Shown here: positions 1-5,906 of the stretch, in pieces
Numbering within the stretch: position 1 is the first letter of the stretch
Layout of the letters: every line of letters begins with the position of its first letter
NCBI GenBank assembly: GCA_902796375.1
Contig: CADBOW010000214.1
Location: 1 to 5,906, forward strand
From: an uncultured Lachnospiraceae bacterium
GTDB taxonomy: Bacteria > Bacillota > Clostridia > Lachnospirales > Lachnospiraceae
Reading direction: 5' to 3'
Length of the DNA stretch: 5,906 nt
Program-made: the position numbers and the translations under genes
Notes under the pieces: model-generated
Databases searched by the model: none
What the model was told of the DNA's origin: nothing
What the model saw: only the letters and a program-made list of their open reading frames with translations

Positions 1-281
1 CCTGCCGGAAATACTCCGCCTGCCGCCAGCTGGTTTTCCGCCGTGATCCATGCAGCCTCGCCCGCCGTCACCGCCGCTGTTTCATGAAACCGTACAGTGG
101 GCTGAACCCCGATCCCCTGAAGGATCAAATTCTCTCCATTTTGAAAGATGGCTGCGTCGTTGCCGATCGCAGCCCCCTCCACGATACCATCTGCCTTCTT
201 CCGAATATGCTTCAGCACACTCTGCTGCAGAAGCCTTCCTCCTGCAGGTTGAAACAGACGGTCTTCTCCGTTTTTATTCAT
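1..281 (-). CDS. AIR-synthase-related protein (3' end outside window)
   Basis: Ninety-three codons are visible from the ATG at 281, and the frame is open at the window edge. Opening residues MNKNGEDRLF lead into SVLKHIRKKADGIVEGAAIGNDAAIF (21-46), then AENQLAAGG (81-89). This pattern fits the N-terminal AIR-synthase domain (PF00586) of the PurM/HypE/ThiL superfamily. In particular it resembles a clostridial AIR-synthase-like group that I recall as having a VLK-I-K start, a GAAIGxDxAI loop and an xNNLAAxGA segment. It does not look like purM itself, since the start and loop differ. The Thr-Asp motif usual after the second strand is not visible (LILQGIGVQ occurs instead), so ATP or metal binding may be altered. 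The gene begins 40 nt after the vanW stop, in the same direction, and probably belongs to the same transcript. The ribosome binding site is weak (AAAGAG). Substrate and reaction unknown. Confidence 0.6.
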   Translation of the reverse strand, partial: MNKNGEDRLFQPAGGRLLQQSVLKHIRKKADGIVEGAAIGNDAAIFQNGENLILQGIGVQPTVRFHETAAVTAGEAAWITAENQLAAGGVFPA

Positions 282-321
282 ATCGGATTCTCTTTCTTCT
301 GATGAAACAGTCTGCCGGGAA

Positions 322-2040
322 TTACGGAGTCTCCTCCTCCGGAATGATCGGATCTTCCACCTCCGGCATTTCCGGGCCTTCCTCCGGCACCTCGGGACCT
401 TCTTCCTCCGTTGCCTTTTCGGTCTTCTTCTCCGTCTGCTCCTCGGTCTTCTTCTCTGTCTTCTGTTCTGTCTTCTTCTCTGTATCCTTTTCGGTCTTCT
501 GTTCCGTCTTCTTTCCGGCCTTCTTCTCTGTCTGCTCCTCCGTCTGTTCCTCCGTCTTCTTCTTGGCCTTCTTCTCCGTTAATTCTTCCGTTTTATCCTT
601 TTTCTTGCCCTTCTTTTCGGTCTCCGTCTCGCTGGTCTCCGTCTTCTCCGTCGTCTCGGAGGCCTTCGTGGCTGTGGTTGCCTGCACGGGCCCGCGCTTG
701 ATCTTCTTCGGAACCATGCTGTAATCGCTCCGGTTGATCAGGATACTGTCCTGAAGCTCCCCGTCATAATATACATATTTCCAAAGCTCTGTTTTATATC
801 CTGTCTTTCCGTTAGTCACAACCTCTTCGGTGCCCGGAGCCATTTCCGGATCATCCTCATACTGAACCTCTTCAGGGATCTCAACCTTCTCTACAATATT
901 ATTATCAAAGGAAATGGTCCGCTTCGGATCCCTGTATTCATGACCGTAGACATTTACCGTGATATATCCCTCATCCGTATTGCAGTCGATGTCGATATAG
1001 ATCGGATGCTCCAGATTGTTCCGGAAGATCAGATCCAGATATCCGCCGGCCATGGTCGCATCATAGGAAAGCGGCACATAATTCACCGGGAGACCATGAT
1101 AATCTCTCTTTACGATCTCAACCTCAGCCCAAAGCAATGCATTGTATAACGTAGTGGACATCTGGCAGACGCCGCCGCCGACGCCCTGTACCACCTCGTT
1201 GTGTACATAGACACCGGCCAGTGCATATCCGTTGCTCTCCTCCACCGGATCGATGGTATAATACGTGGACACCTCTTCCCCCGGATATACGATCTTCCCG
1301 TTCATCAGCTCCGCTGCACGGGCGATATTCTGGTTACGTCCGGTATCGCTGAGGCCGAATTCCGTGGTATAGGTTCCCAGAAGATCCGTGATATATGACA
1401 GCTCTTTGGTTCCTTCTCCGTCCTTATCATCCACGATGGAAAGCGGAACGGTAAGCGCCGTATGATCCCAGCTGGTGGCCAATGCACCCTCGATCCGCTG
1501 CTCACAGGTCTCCGCATCCAGACGAACACTGTCATTTCCGGGAATCACGGATACCTCTTTCTCACTTTTCTTGACCAGCTTCGCATTTGCGGAGCCGTCA
1601 AATACCTTTGAGAGCGCACCATTAACAACCGTCGTGATCCTCTCATCGCTGACACTCCGGTTGATCTCAATATCATACTTTTCAGTTTTGGCATTTCGCT
1701 CCTTGTACCGTTTCAGAATAGAACCGGTATTTCCGTAGCCGATGGCCTGTCGGACAGCCGTCTCCACATCACCGTAATAACCCAGATCCCCCAGTGTTGT
1801 CTCCACATCACCGTACTCACTGGTCAGTGTAAGACCGACCTCCTTCAAAGAATCCTCACGTGCCTCCAGCTTTGCCTTCGCCTCCGCTTCCGTAAGTCCG
1901 CTGAGCTCGATCCCGTCCACGAAAATGTGATTCCGGATCTTCAGCTCGTCTGCGGCCTTCAAAGGGAGGGAGGGCAGCCCGGCCATAAGAAATGCCAGCA
2001 CCAGAACCGATGCCGGGAGCCATTTCTTCCTGCGTCTCAT
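322..2040 (-). CDS. Secreted VanW-family protein with G5 domain and charged tail
   Basis: A 572-residue cell-envelope protein. Residues 1-30 form a signal peptide: RRRKK, a hydrophobic core, then PLKAA, with cleavage likely near A29/A30; otherwise it would act as a membrane anchor. Residues about 60-200 resemble the putative peptidoglycan-binding domain (PF12229) often found before VanW. The VanW domain (PF04294) spans about 225-345, with the hallmark GVGGGVCQMSTTLYNALL (286-303), YHGLPVNYVP and DATM. Residues about 383-450 fit a G5 domain (PF07501): KVEIP, DDPEMAPGTEEVV, NGKTGYK. The last 120 residues are low-complexity Thr/Glu/Lys and then Pro/Glu, with no LPXTG sorting signal. VanW proteins, first named in some vancomycin-resistance clusters, have no established biochemical activity. 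Most chromosomal copies, and probably this one, are unrelated to resistance; no van ligase or dehydrogenase genes are nearby. The ribosome binding site is modest (AAAGAG). The gene follows the small membrane protein by 13 nt. Confidence 0.92.
   Translation of the reverse strand: MRRRKKWLPASVLVLAFLMAGLPSLPLKAADELKIRNHIFVDGIELSGLTEAEAKAKLEAREDSLKEVGLTLTSEYGDVETTLGDLGYYGDVETAVRQAIGYGNTGSILKRYKERNAKTEKYDIEINRSVSDERITTVVNGALSKVFDGSANAKLVKKSEKEVSVIPGNDSVRLDAETCEQRIEGALATSWDHTALTVPLSIVDDKDGEGTKELSYITDLLGTYTTEFGLSDTGRNQNIARAAELMNGKIVYPGEEVSTYYTIDPVEESNGYALAGVYVHNEVVQGVGGGVCQMSTTLYNALLWAEVEIVKRDYHGLPVNYVPLSYDATMAGGYLDLIFRNNLEHPIYIDIDCNTDEGYITVNVYGHEYRDPKRTISFDNNIVEKVEIPEEVQYEDDPEMAPGTEEVVTNGKTGYKTELWKYVYYDGELQDSILINRSDYSMVPKKIKRGPVQATTATKASETTEKTETSETETEKKGKKKDKTEELTEKKAKKKTEEQTEEQTEKKAGKKTEQKTEKDTEKKTEQKTEKKTEEQTEKKTEKATEEEGPEVPEEGPEMPEVEDPIIPEEETP
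400..591 (-). repeat. 16-unit, 12-bp/4-residue degenerate tandem array in the VanW tail
   Basis: Codons 484-547 of the VanW protein form 16 consecutive four-residue units. The first residue is Thr in 14 of them and Ala in the other two (492 and 508). Every Thr is followed by Glu, and the last two positions are mostly Lys, Gln or Glu. The corresponding DNA has a 12-base period, seen on the plus strand as repeated tctgtcttctt-like words. A polyampholytic, probably extended or helical surface tail is predicted. Confidence 0.85.
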
Positions 2041-2053
2041 ACAGTATCTCTTT

Positions 2054-2152
2054 CTACACCAGAAGTGCGATCACCATACCTGCAACCAGCAGCAGACAGA
2101 TCACAGCTGCAACAATACGTACGCTCTTCTTTCTCTTGCTGAAATCTACCAT
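2054..2152 (-). CDS. 32-residue single-span membrane protein
   Basis: A very small frame from an ATG at 2152 to TAG. A basic N-terminus (FSKRKKSVR) is followed by about 20 hydrophobic residues (IVAAVICLLLVAGMVIALLV) that reach the last residue. This predicts a single membrane span with a cytoplasmic N-terminus (positive-inside rule). AAAGGA lies 7 nt before the ATG, and a promoter candidate lies about 60-90 nt upstream. The stop is only 13 nt before the vanW ATG, so the vanW ribosome binding region lies between them and the two are probably co-expressed. The frame stays open upstream into nth, but that 91-residue version would run through the promoter, so the short form is preferred. I do not recognise the family with confidence. 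It resembles in layout the short Lys-rich-plus-span peptides (DUF4044-like) of Bacillota. Function unknown. Confidence 0.65.
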   Translation of the reverse strand: MVDFSKRKKSVRIVAAVICLLLVAGMVIALLV

Positions 2153-2210
2153 TTTCCTATCCTTTCTCCGGGCCTCCGCAAATCTGCACGGAGCGCCTCT
2201 ATAATATACT

Positions 2211-2239
2211 GTTCTACACGTTTCTTTTACGAATGTCAA
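2211..2239 (-). promoter_or_regulatory. Sigma-A-type promoter for the small membrane protein-vanW unit
   Basis: On the minus strand a perfect -35 box TTGACA (2239-2234) is separated by exactly 17 nt from a -10-like TAGAAC (2216-2211, 4 of 6 to TATAAT). Transcription would start near 2204, giving a 5' leader of about 50 nt. A more AT-rich TATATTAT lies just downstream but is 25 nt or more from the -35 box. The gap is clearly more AT-rich than the flanking genes, as expected for a promoter. Confidence 0.5.
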
Positions 2240-2251
2240 ATCTTTTAAAGA

Positions 2252-2263
2252 AATGTTCACATT
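2252..2263. promoter_or_regulatory. Palindrome upstream of the -35 box, possible operator
   Basis: AATGTTCACATT has two 5-base arms (AATGT / ACATT) around a 2-base centre. It ends 12 bp upstream of the TTGACA box of the next gene, a suitable place for a regulator to bind. A second ACATT copy, on the same strand 20 bp away, overlaps the -35 region. No known regulator site is matched, and chance occurrence in this AT-richer gap is quite possible. Confidence 0.2.
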
Positions 2264-2285
2264 ATCCTTCGGTCCGGGTACCCCG

Positions 2286-2915
2286 TCATTTCGCCGATCT
2301 GCAGCAGTCCCGCAGGATGCACTCCGCACATTTCGGCCGTCCCGAGATACACCAGGTCCGTCCCACGGCGATCACCTGGATGTTGTAGAGGATCCACTGC
2401 TCCTTCGGCAGGATCTTCATCAGATCATATTCCACCTTCTCGGGATCCGTTTCCTTCGTCAGTCCCAGAAGCCGCGATACCCGCTTCACATGGGTATCCA
2501 CAACGATGGATGGCTCATGGAAGATATTTCCCCGGATCACATTTGCCGTCTTCCGGCCCACCCCCGGGAGGGATGTCAGCTCCTCTATGGTCTCCGGAAC
2601 CTCCCCGTCGAAGCGCTCCAGAAGCTCCGCTGCACATGCCCGGATATTCTTCGCCTTGTTTTTATAAAAACCGGTGGAGTAGATGTCCTGCTCCAGCTCC
2701 GTCAGATCCGCATTTGCAAAATCCTCGATGGAGGTGTACTTCCGATAGAGCTCCTCTGTCACCATGTTCACCCGGTCATCTGTGCACTGGGCCGAAAGGA
2801 TCGTGGCGAAGAGCAGCTGCCAGGGGGTTTCATAGTGGAGATAGGTTACCACCTCCGTGCCATATTCCCGGTTCAGAGCCTCCGTTACCTTCGCAACCCG
2901 TTCCTTCTTCGTCAT
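2286..2915 (-). CDS. nth: Endonuclease III (DNA glycosylase/AP lyase)
   Basis: A base-excision repair enzyme that removes oxidised pyrimidines and cuts the abasic strand by beta-elimination. It has 209 residues against 211 in E. coli Nth, so it is full length. Seen: ILSAQCTDD near 39-47, the helix-hairpin-helix LPGVGRKTANVI (116-127) with the Schiff-base lysine K122 (E. coli K120), and VDTHVKRVSRLLGL with catalytic D140 (E. coli D138). The C-terminal [4Fe-4S] loop is C189-X6-C196-X2-C199-X5-C205, exactly the Nth spacing, with one extra Cys at 204. The ATG at 2915 overlaps the upstream ATPase stop by 4 bp. An AGGAAGG ribosome binding site lies 7 nt before it, inside the ATPase's last codons. 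No hairpin with a T tract follows the TGA stop. Confidence 0.97.
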   Translation of the reverse strand: MTKKERVAKVTEALNREYGTEVVTYLHYETPWQLLFATILSAQCTDDRVNMVTEELYRKYTSIEDFANADLTELEQDIYSTGFYKNKAKNIRACAAELLERFDGEVPETIEELTSLPGVGRKTANVIRGNIFHEPSIVVDTHVKRVSRLLGLTKETDPEKVEYDLMKILPKEQWILYNIQVIAVGRTWCISGRPKCAECILRDCCRSAK

Positions 2916-4306
2916 GGCATATCCTTCCTTCCCGCCAGATCATTGATAAACTGCTGGGCGGTACGTCCGGAGAATCCGCCGTGAGACATCTCCCACTTTC
3001 CTGCTTCCTTCTCCAGCTCCTCTCCCTTCAGGGAAATGTCCGGATTCCGCTCCGCCAGATTTCTGACGATCTCCAGAAATTCCTTCTTGTTCGGCTTCAT
3101 ATACGGTATGCTGATGCCGAACCGGTCCACCAGCGACAGCTTCTCCTGCAGCGTATCTCCCCGATGCTTCTCCAGATCCACATCCGAGGTATCGTTCCAG
3201 GTCTCCCGGATCAGGTGACGGCGGTTGGATGTGGCATAGATCAGCACATTGTCCGGCCGGTTCTCCAGTCCTCCCTCGATCACCGCCTTCAGATATTTGT
3301 ATTCCACCTCGAAATCCTCGAAGGAAAGATCATCCATGTAAATGATGAATTTGTAATTCCGATGCTTCACCGTGGAAATGACTGACGACAGATACTTCAT
3401 CTGATGCTTATACAGCTCGATCATCCGAAGTCCCTGATCATAATACTCCGTGATCAGCGCCTTGATACTGGTGGATTTTCCGGTGCCCGCATCTCCGAAG
3501 AGCAGACAGTTATTTGCCCTGTGCCCCCGCAGAAAGGCTTCCGTGTTATCCCGCAGCTTCTTCTTCTGGACCTCGTACCCGATCAGGTCCGATAAACGCA
3601 CGTCCTCCGTATTATTGATGGGTTCAAATGCGATCCCGGCGGTTGAAGCCCCGTCCCGGAATTCTCCGATCCTGCCCCGGTCTTCCTTCTCAACCAGACG
3701 GAAGGCACGGTTCAGACCGAACATACCAACCCCGTATTTCAGATAAAAATCGGAAATGATCTCCAGAACCTGATCCGCGGCAGGAGACAGCTGTTCCAAA
3801 TGCCCCGGACGGATCCCCCGGTCCTCCAGCACGCGGCTGATGGCATCCGAAACCTCCCGTACCCGTCTGCTGACATTCCGGTTAAAATTCTGTGCACGCT
3901 TGGGAATGGATCTGTAATCGGTGATCACCGAGAAACAATCAATATTCAGCATCTGTTCCAGCTGAGAGAAATCATAGACGAAAAGCTTGCAGAACACCTC
4001 CATATCCTGGTGTGCAAAATGCCGCACGCTTCCGTCCCCGATCCCCTGCTTCTCAGCCGTCAGGGAGAAGGGATTTTCATTTGTGATCAGGAGAAAGGTA
4101 AGATAATCCCGCCAGAGATTCCTGTCAAAGGCATAGGAGGTTGCGATCTCCAGCAGCTGCCGGATCGCATCATAAATGCGGTCCACCACTGTCTCTCCGG
4201 AAACCTGTTTTTCCTGCAGCATAAGCTCAGCATCCGCAAAGCTTCGCAGGATCGGATCTTTCTCCAATTCGTGATACAGCACCAGACGGGATAATTCTTT
4301 CTTCAT
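2912..4306 (-). CDS. DUF815-family AAA+ ATPase
   Basis: A 464-residue cytoplasmic protein from the ATG at 4306. The first 230 or so residues are mostly helical in character, carry no motif I recognise, and probably form an accessory domain. The C-terminal half is a P-loop AAA+ module of the DUF815 type (PF05673). Walker A is GDAGTGKS (about 271-278), Walker B is FIIYMDDLSF (about 320-329, with D325 and D326), and a sensor-1-like YATSNRRH lies near 358-364. DRFG (about 394-397) probably carries the arginine finger, and GGFSGRTAQQF (about 443-453) is the sensor-2 Arg region. All ATPase residues look intact, so it should bind and hydrolyse ATP; its substrate is unknown. The family is widespread in bacteria without a settled role. 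Its TGA overlaps the nth ATG (ATGA), so the two are co-transcribed and probably translationally coupled. Confidence 0.85.
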   Translation of the reverse strand: MKKELSRLVLYHELEKDPILRSFADAELMLQEKQVSGETVVDRIYDAIRQLLEIATSYAFDRNLWRDYLTFLLITNENPFSLTAEKQGIGDGSVRHFAHQDMEVFCKLFVYDFSQLEQMLNIDCFSVITDYRSIPKRAQNFNRNVSRRVREVSDAISRVLEDRGIRPGHLEQLSPAADQVLEIISDFYLKYGVGMFGLNRAFRLVEKEDRGRIGEFRDGASTAGIAFEPINNTEDVRLSDLIGYEVQKKKLRDNTEAFLRGHRANNCLLFGDAGTGKSTSIKALITEYYDQGLRMIELYKHQMKYLSSVISTVKHRNYKFIIYMDDLSFEDFEVEYKYLKAVIEGGLENRPDNVLIYATSNRRHLIRETWNDTSDVDLEKHRGDTLQEKLSLVDRFGISIPYMKPNKKEFLEIVRNLAERNPDISLKGEELEKEAGKWEMSHGGFSGRTAQQFINDLAGRKDMP

Positions 4307-4312
4307 ACCGTT

Positions 4313-4318
4313 CCCTCC
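4313..4318 (-). promoter_or_regulatory. Ribosome binding site that fixes the ATPase start
   Basis: GGAGGG on the minus strand lies 6 nt before the ATG at 4306. It favours this ATG over the TTG nine codons upstream (4333), whose extension would run through the Shine-Dalgarno sequence itself. Confidence 0.8.
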
Positions 4319-4364
4319 AAATACAGACACCAACCGGCAGGATTCTATGAGTTATTGTATAGAT

Positions 4365-4373
4365 ATGATACCA
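4365..4373 (-). promoter_or_regulatory. Extended -10 promoter candidate for the ATPase-nth unit
   Basis: The minus strand reads TGGTATCAT, which is an extended -10 element (TGn) followed by TATCAT, one mismatch from TATAAT. No good -35 box lies 17 nt upstream, which extended -10 promoters can tolerate. Transcription would start near 4358, about 50 nt before the ATPase start codon. A second -10-like TACAAT lies just downstream. This is sequence inspection only. Confidence 0.35.
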
Positions 4374-4384
4374 GGATCAAAATG

Positions 4385-4399
4385 TCACGAACCACGTGA
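4385..4399 (-). terminator. Short inverted repeat after murJ, weak terminator candidate
   Basis: On the minus strand a perfect 5-bp stem (TCACG / CGTGA) with a 5-nt loop begins 3 nt past the murJ stop and is followed by CATTTTG. The stem is short and the T tract has only four bases, so it would be a weak intrinsic terminator at best. Partial read-through into the ATPase gene is likely. Confidence 0.2.
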
Positions 4400-4401
4400 T
4401 A

Positions 4402-5906
4402 TTATTTCCTGAACTTTCTGAGGAAGATACTCTTCACTGCTTCCACCTCACGCATCCGGAGCAGGATCGCAGTTATGAAGAAGACCGCCACGCCGATGAT
4501 AAACAGGACTCCCACCTCCAGAAGCTGGAACATTTTCCTTTCCAGAGGAAGGAAACCCTCCAGAACTCTGCAGAGCAGGAAAAGAACTACAAACATGACG
4601 GCACTGGAGATCGTGGTCTTCACCGCAGACGTGAGGATCTCCCGGCCCTTCAGCTGCTTAACCCGCTTTTTCAGGAATACGGACAGCAGGATCATGCTGG
4701 CGATCCCCGCTGCCGAGAATGCCAGTGCCAGACCGTTTGCACCCCAGAGGCGGACAAAGACCATACTGAAGATTACATTTAACAGAAGACATGCCACATT
4801 GATCAGCATGGGAGTTTTCGTATCTCTCGTGGAGAAGAAGGCCCGGTTCAGCACCAGCTGCTCGGAATATCCGATGGTTCCGATAGAGTAAAGCAGCATA
4901 AAGGTTGCCATGGGGATGATGTCCGAAGCCTTAAATTCGCCCTGGAGATACATGGCACGGATCAGCGGGGTACGCAGTGCGATGATACCCAGCGCTGCAG
5001 GAATGGTCAGAAAGAAAACCGTCCGGAAGGACAGCGAGAAATCCGTCCGATACTCCTCCATCCGATCCATAGCATAATGCTCCGACATGGTGGGGAAGAT
5101 CGACAGTGAAATGGTGGATCCGAAAATGAGAACCGGAAGCTGGCTGATACTCTGCGCATTCTTCATGGAAGATACGGTACTGTCTCCAAGACCGGAGGCA
5201 AAATACTGATTCACCAGCAGATTGATATGATTCACCGAAAGTCCCAGAAGCACGGGACCCAGCATGCGGAAGAATTTCCGAATTCCGTCCTGCTTCATAT
5301 CGATCACCGGCTGATACTTGAAGCCTACCTTGTGCATCGGGCGGATGTGTGCCGCCAGATTTGCCATGGCGCCGATCACCACGCTGATGGAGAAGCCGGC
5401 GATACCCAGACCGAACACCTGGGAAAGCAATACACCGAAGGCTACGATGGAAATGTTGTAATAAATGGAACCCAGTGCAGAAGGAACGAAGTTCTTGTAG
5501 GACTGCATGATTCCCATGCAGACTCCGGTCAGACACATGAAGAAGCACTGGAAGAACATGATCCGGGTCAGCTTTACCGTCAGATCGAATGCTTCGCCTT
5601 CAAACTGCATGAAGAGATTCACCAGCTGAGGCGCAAAGATCTCACCGATCAGACAGAAGACCATGGCAAGGATCGCCACCAGGTTCAGCACCGTATTGGC
5701 CATACGGAGACCTTCCTTCTTCTCACCCTTGGCGATATATACCGAGAAAATGGGAATAAAGGCCGTGCTGAGCGCGCCTCCCACCAGGATCGTGTATACA
5801 AAATCCGGGATCGTAAACGCAGAAATATAGGCATCGTTTTCGATGCCCATACCGAAGATACTGGAAATGATTATATTTCGGGCGAACCCCACCACGCTGG
5901 CTACCA
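4402..5906 (-). CDS. murJ: MurJ/MviN-type lipid II flippase (5' end outside window)
   Basis: This is a polytopic membrane protein of the MOP exporter superfamily, MurJ/MviN family (PF03023), which flips the peptidoglycan precursor lipid II across the cytoplasmic membrane. About 500 codons are visible, ending in TAA. The frame is still open at the window edge, reading V-A-S-V-V-G-F-A-R-N, so about 15-25 N-terminal residues are missing; E. coli MurJ has 511. The GTG at 5895 is an internal valine, not a start. Seen: the family's N-terminal GFAR motif, the NDAY motif (E. coli TDAF), then IPDF and GGALSTAFIP, followed by about a dozen hydrophobic segments and a basic end (RKFRK). Several arginines of the E. 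coli central cavity are not conserved: the position of R52 reads Tyr in IPDFVYTIL. From memory, Gram-positive homologues often differ here as well. Another MOP-family lipid or polysaccharide flippase is a less likely alternative. Confidence 0.85.
   Translation of the reverse strand, partial: VASVVGFARNIIISSIFGMGIENDAYISAFTIPDFVYTILVGGALSTAFIPIFSVYIAKGEKKEGLRMANTVLNLVAILAMVFCLIGEIFAPQLVNLFMQFEGEAFDLTVKLTRIMFFQCFFMCLTGVCMGIMQSYKNFVPSALGSIYYNISIVAFGVLLSQVFGLGIAGFSISVVIGAMANLAAHIRPMHKVGFKYQPVIDMKQDGIRKFFRMLGPVLLGLSVNHINLLVNQYFASGLGDSTVSSMKNAQSISQLPVLIFGSTISLSIFPTMSEHYAMDRMEEYRTDFSLSFRTVFFLTIPAALGIIALRTPLIRAMYLQGEFKASDIIPMATFMLLYSIGTIGYSEQLVLNRAFFSTRDTKTPMLINVACLLLNVIFSMVFVRLWGANGLALAFSAAGIASMILLSVFLKKRVKQLKGREILTSAVKTTISSAVMFVVLFLLCRVLEGFLPLERKMFQLLEVGVLFIIGVAVFFITAILLRMREVEAVKSIFLRKFRK

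Noticed and set aside
79..90. Perfect 12-bp palindrome GTTTCATGAAAC
   Set aside because: It lies inside the AIR-synthase-like coding region, occurs once, and is not near a promoter; chance is sufficient.
225..248. Two CTGCAG sites flanking 11 bp, looking like an inverted repeat
   Set aside because: Each is a self-palindrome within a coding region, so the pairing is trivial.
50..724. Plus-strand frame rich in Phe, Ser and Val (and a nested frame at 411-701)
   Set aside because: It is the antisense shadow of the Lys/Glu/Thr repeat tail of the VanW gene and of the AIR-synthase-like gene. Its composition follows from the 12-bp repeat, and it has no recognisable domain.
322..2040. VanW as a sign of vancomycin resistance
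   Set aside because: No vanA/B/H/X/Y, vanR or vanS genes are present, and VanW-domain proteins are common in Clostridia chromosomes without resistance.
2274..2285. CCGGGTACCCCG just after the nth stop as a terminator
   Set aside because: The stem is only about 4 bp with a 3-nt loop, and no T tract follows on the minus strand.
2153..2329. 91-residue version of the small membrane protein reaching back into nth
   Set aside because: The added residues span the promoter candidate and the nth end, look like random sequence, and the internal ATG has its own ribosome binding site.
2253..3385. Long plus-strand frames (243 and 291 codons) opposite nth and the AAA+ gene
   Set aside because: They lie antisense to two genes with clear catalytic motifs, are rich in Pro/Arg/Ser/His as expected of shadow frames, and match no family I know.
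4307..4333. TTG start nine codons upstream for the AAA+ ATPase
   Set aside because: The extension would be translated through the GGAGGG ribosome binding site, and the ATG at 4306 has ideal spacing.

Overview
The window looks like ordinary chromosomal DNA of a Clostridia-type Bacillota, most likely a Lachnospiraceae relative. This is inferred from the mix of genes: a VanW/G5 surface protein, a DUF815 AAA+ ATPase, a clostridial-style MurJ and an AIR-synthase-like protein. Strong GGAGG-like ribosome binding sites and moderate GC fit as well. No rRNA, tRNA, CRISPR array, insertion sequence or phage gene was seen. All supported genes lie on the minus strand, so transcription runs from high to low coordinates; the long plus-strand frames are shadows.

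In order of transcription: (1) 5906-4402, a MurJ/MviN-type lipid II flippase whose first residues lie outside the window. (2) A 95-bp gap with a short inverted repeat and an extended -10 promoter candidate. (3) 4306-2912, a DUF815-family AAA+ ATPase. (4) 2915-2286, endonuclease III (nth), whose start overlaps the ATPase stop as ATGA. (5) A 133-bp gap with a perfect TTGACA -35 box and a nearby palindrome. (6) 2152-2054, a 32-residue single-span membrane protein. (7) 2040-322, a secreted VanW-family protein with a G5 domain and a striking low-complexity tail. (8) 281-1, the start of an AIR-synthase-related protein that runs off the window.

Two transcription units are suggested: the ATPase with nth (possibly reading through from murJ), and the small membrane protein with vanW and the AIR-synthase-like gene. 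MurJ and the VanW protein both act at the cell envelope. Nth is base-excision repair, and the ATPase has no assigned role.

I found no convincing new multi-gene system. The points most worth a second look are the Thr-phased 16-unit tetrapeptide array in the VanW tail, the unannotated-size membrane peptide directly in front of vanW, and the AIR-synthase-like protein that seems to lack a usual active-site motif.
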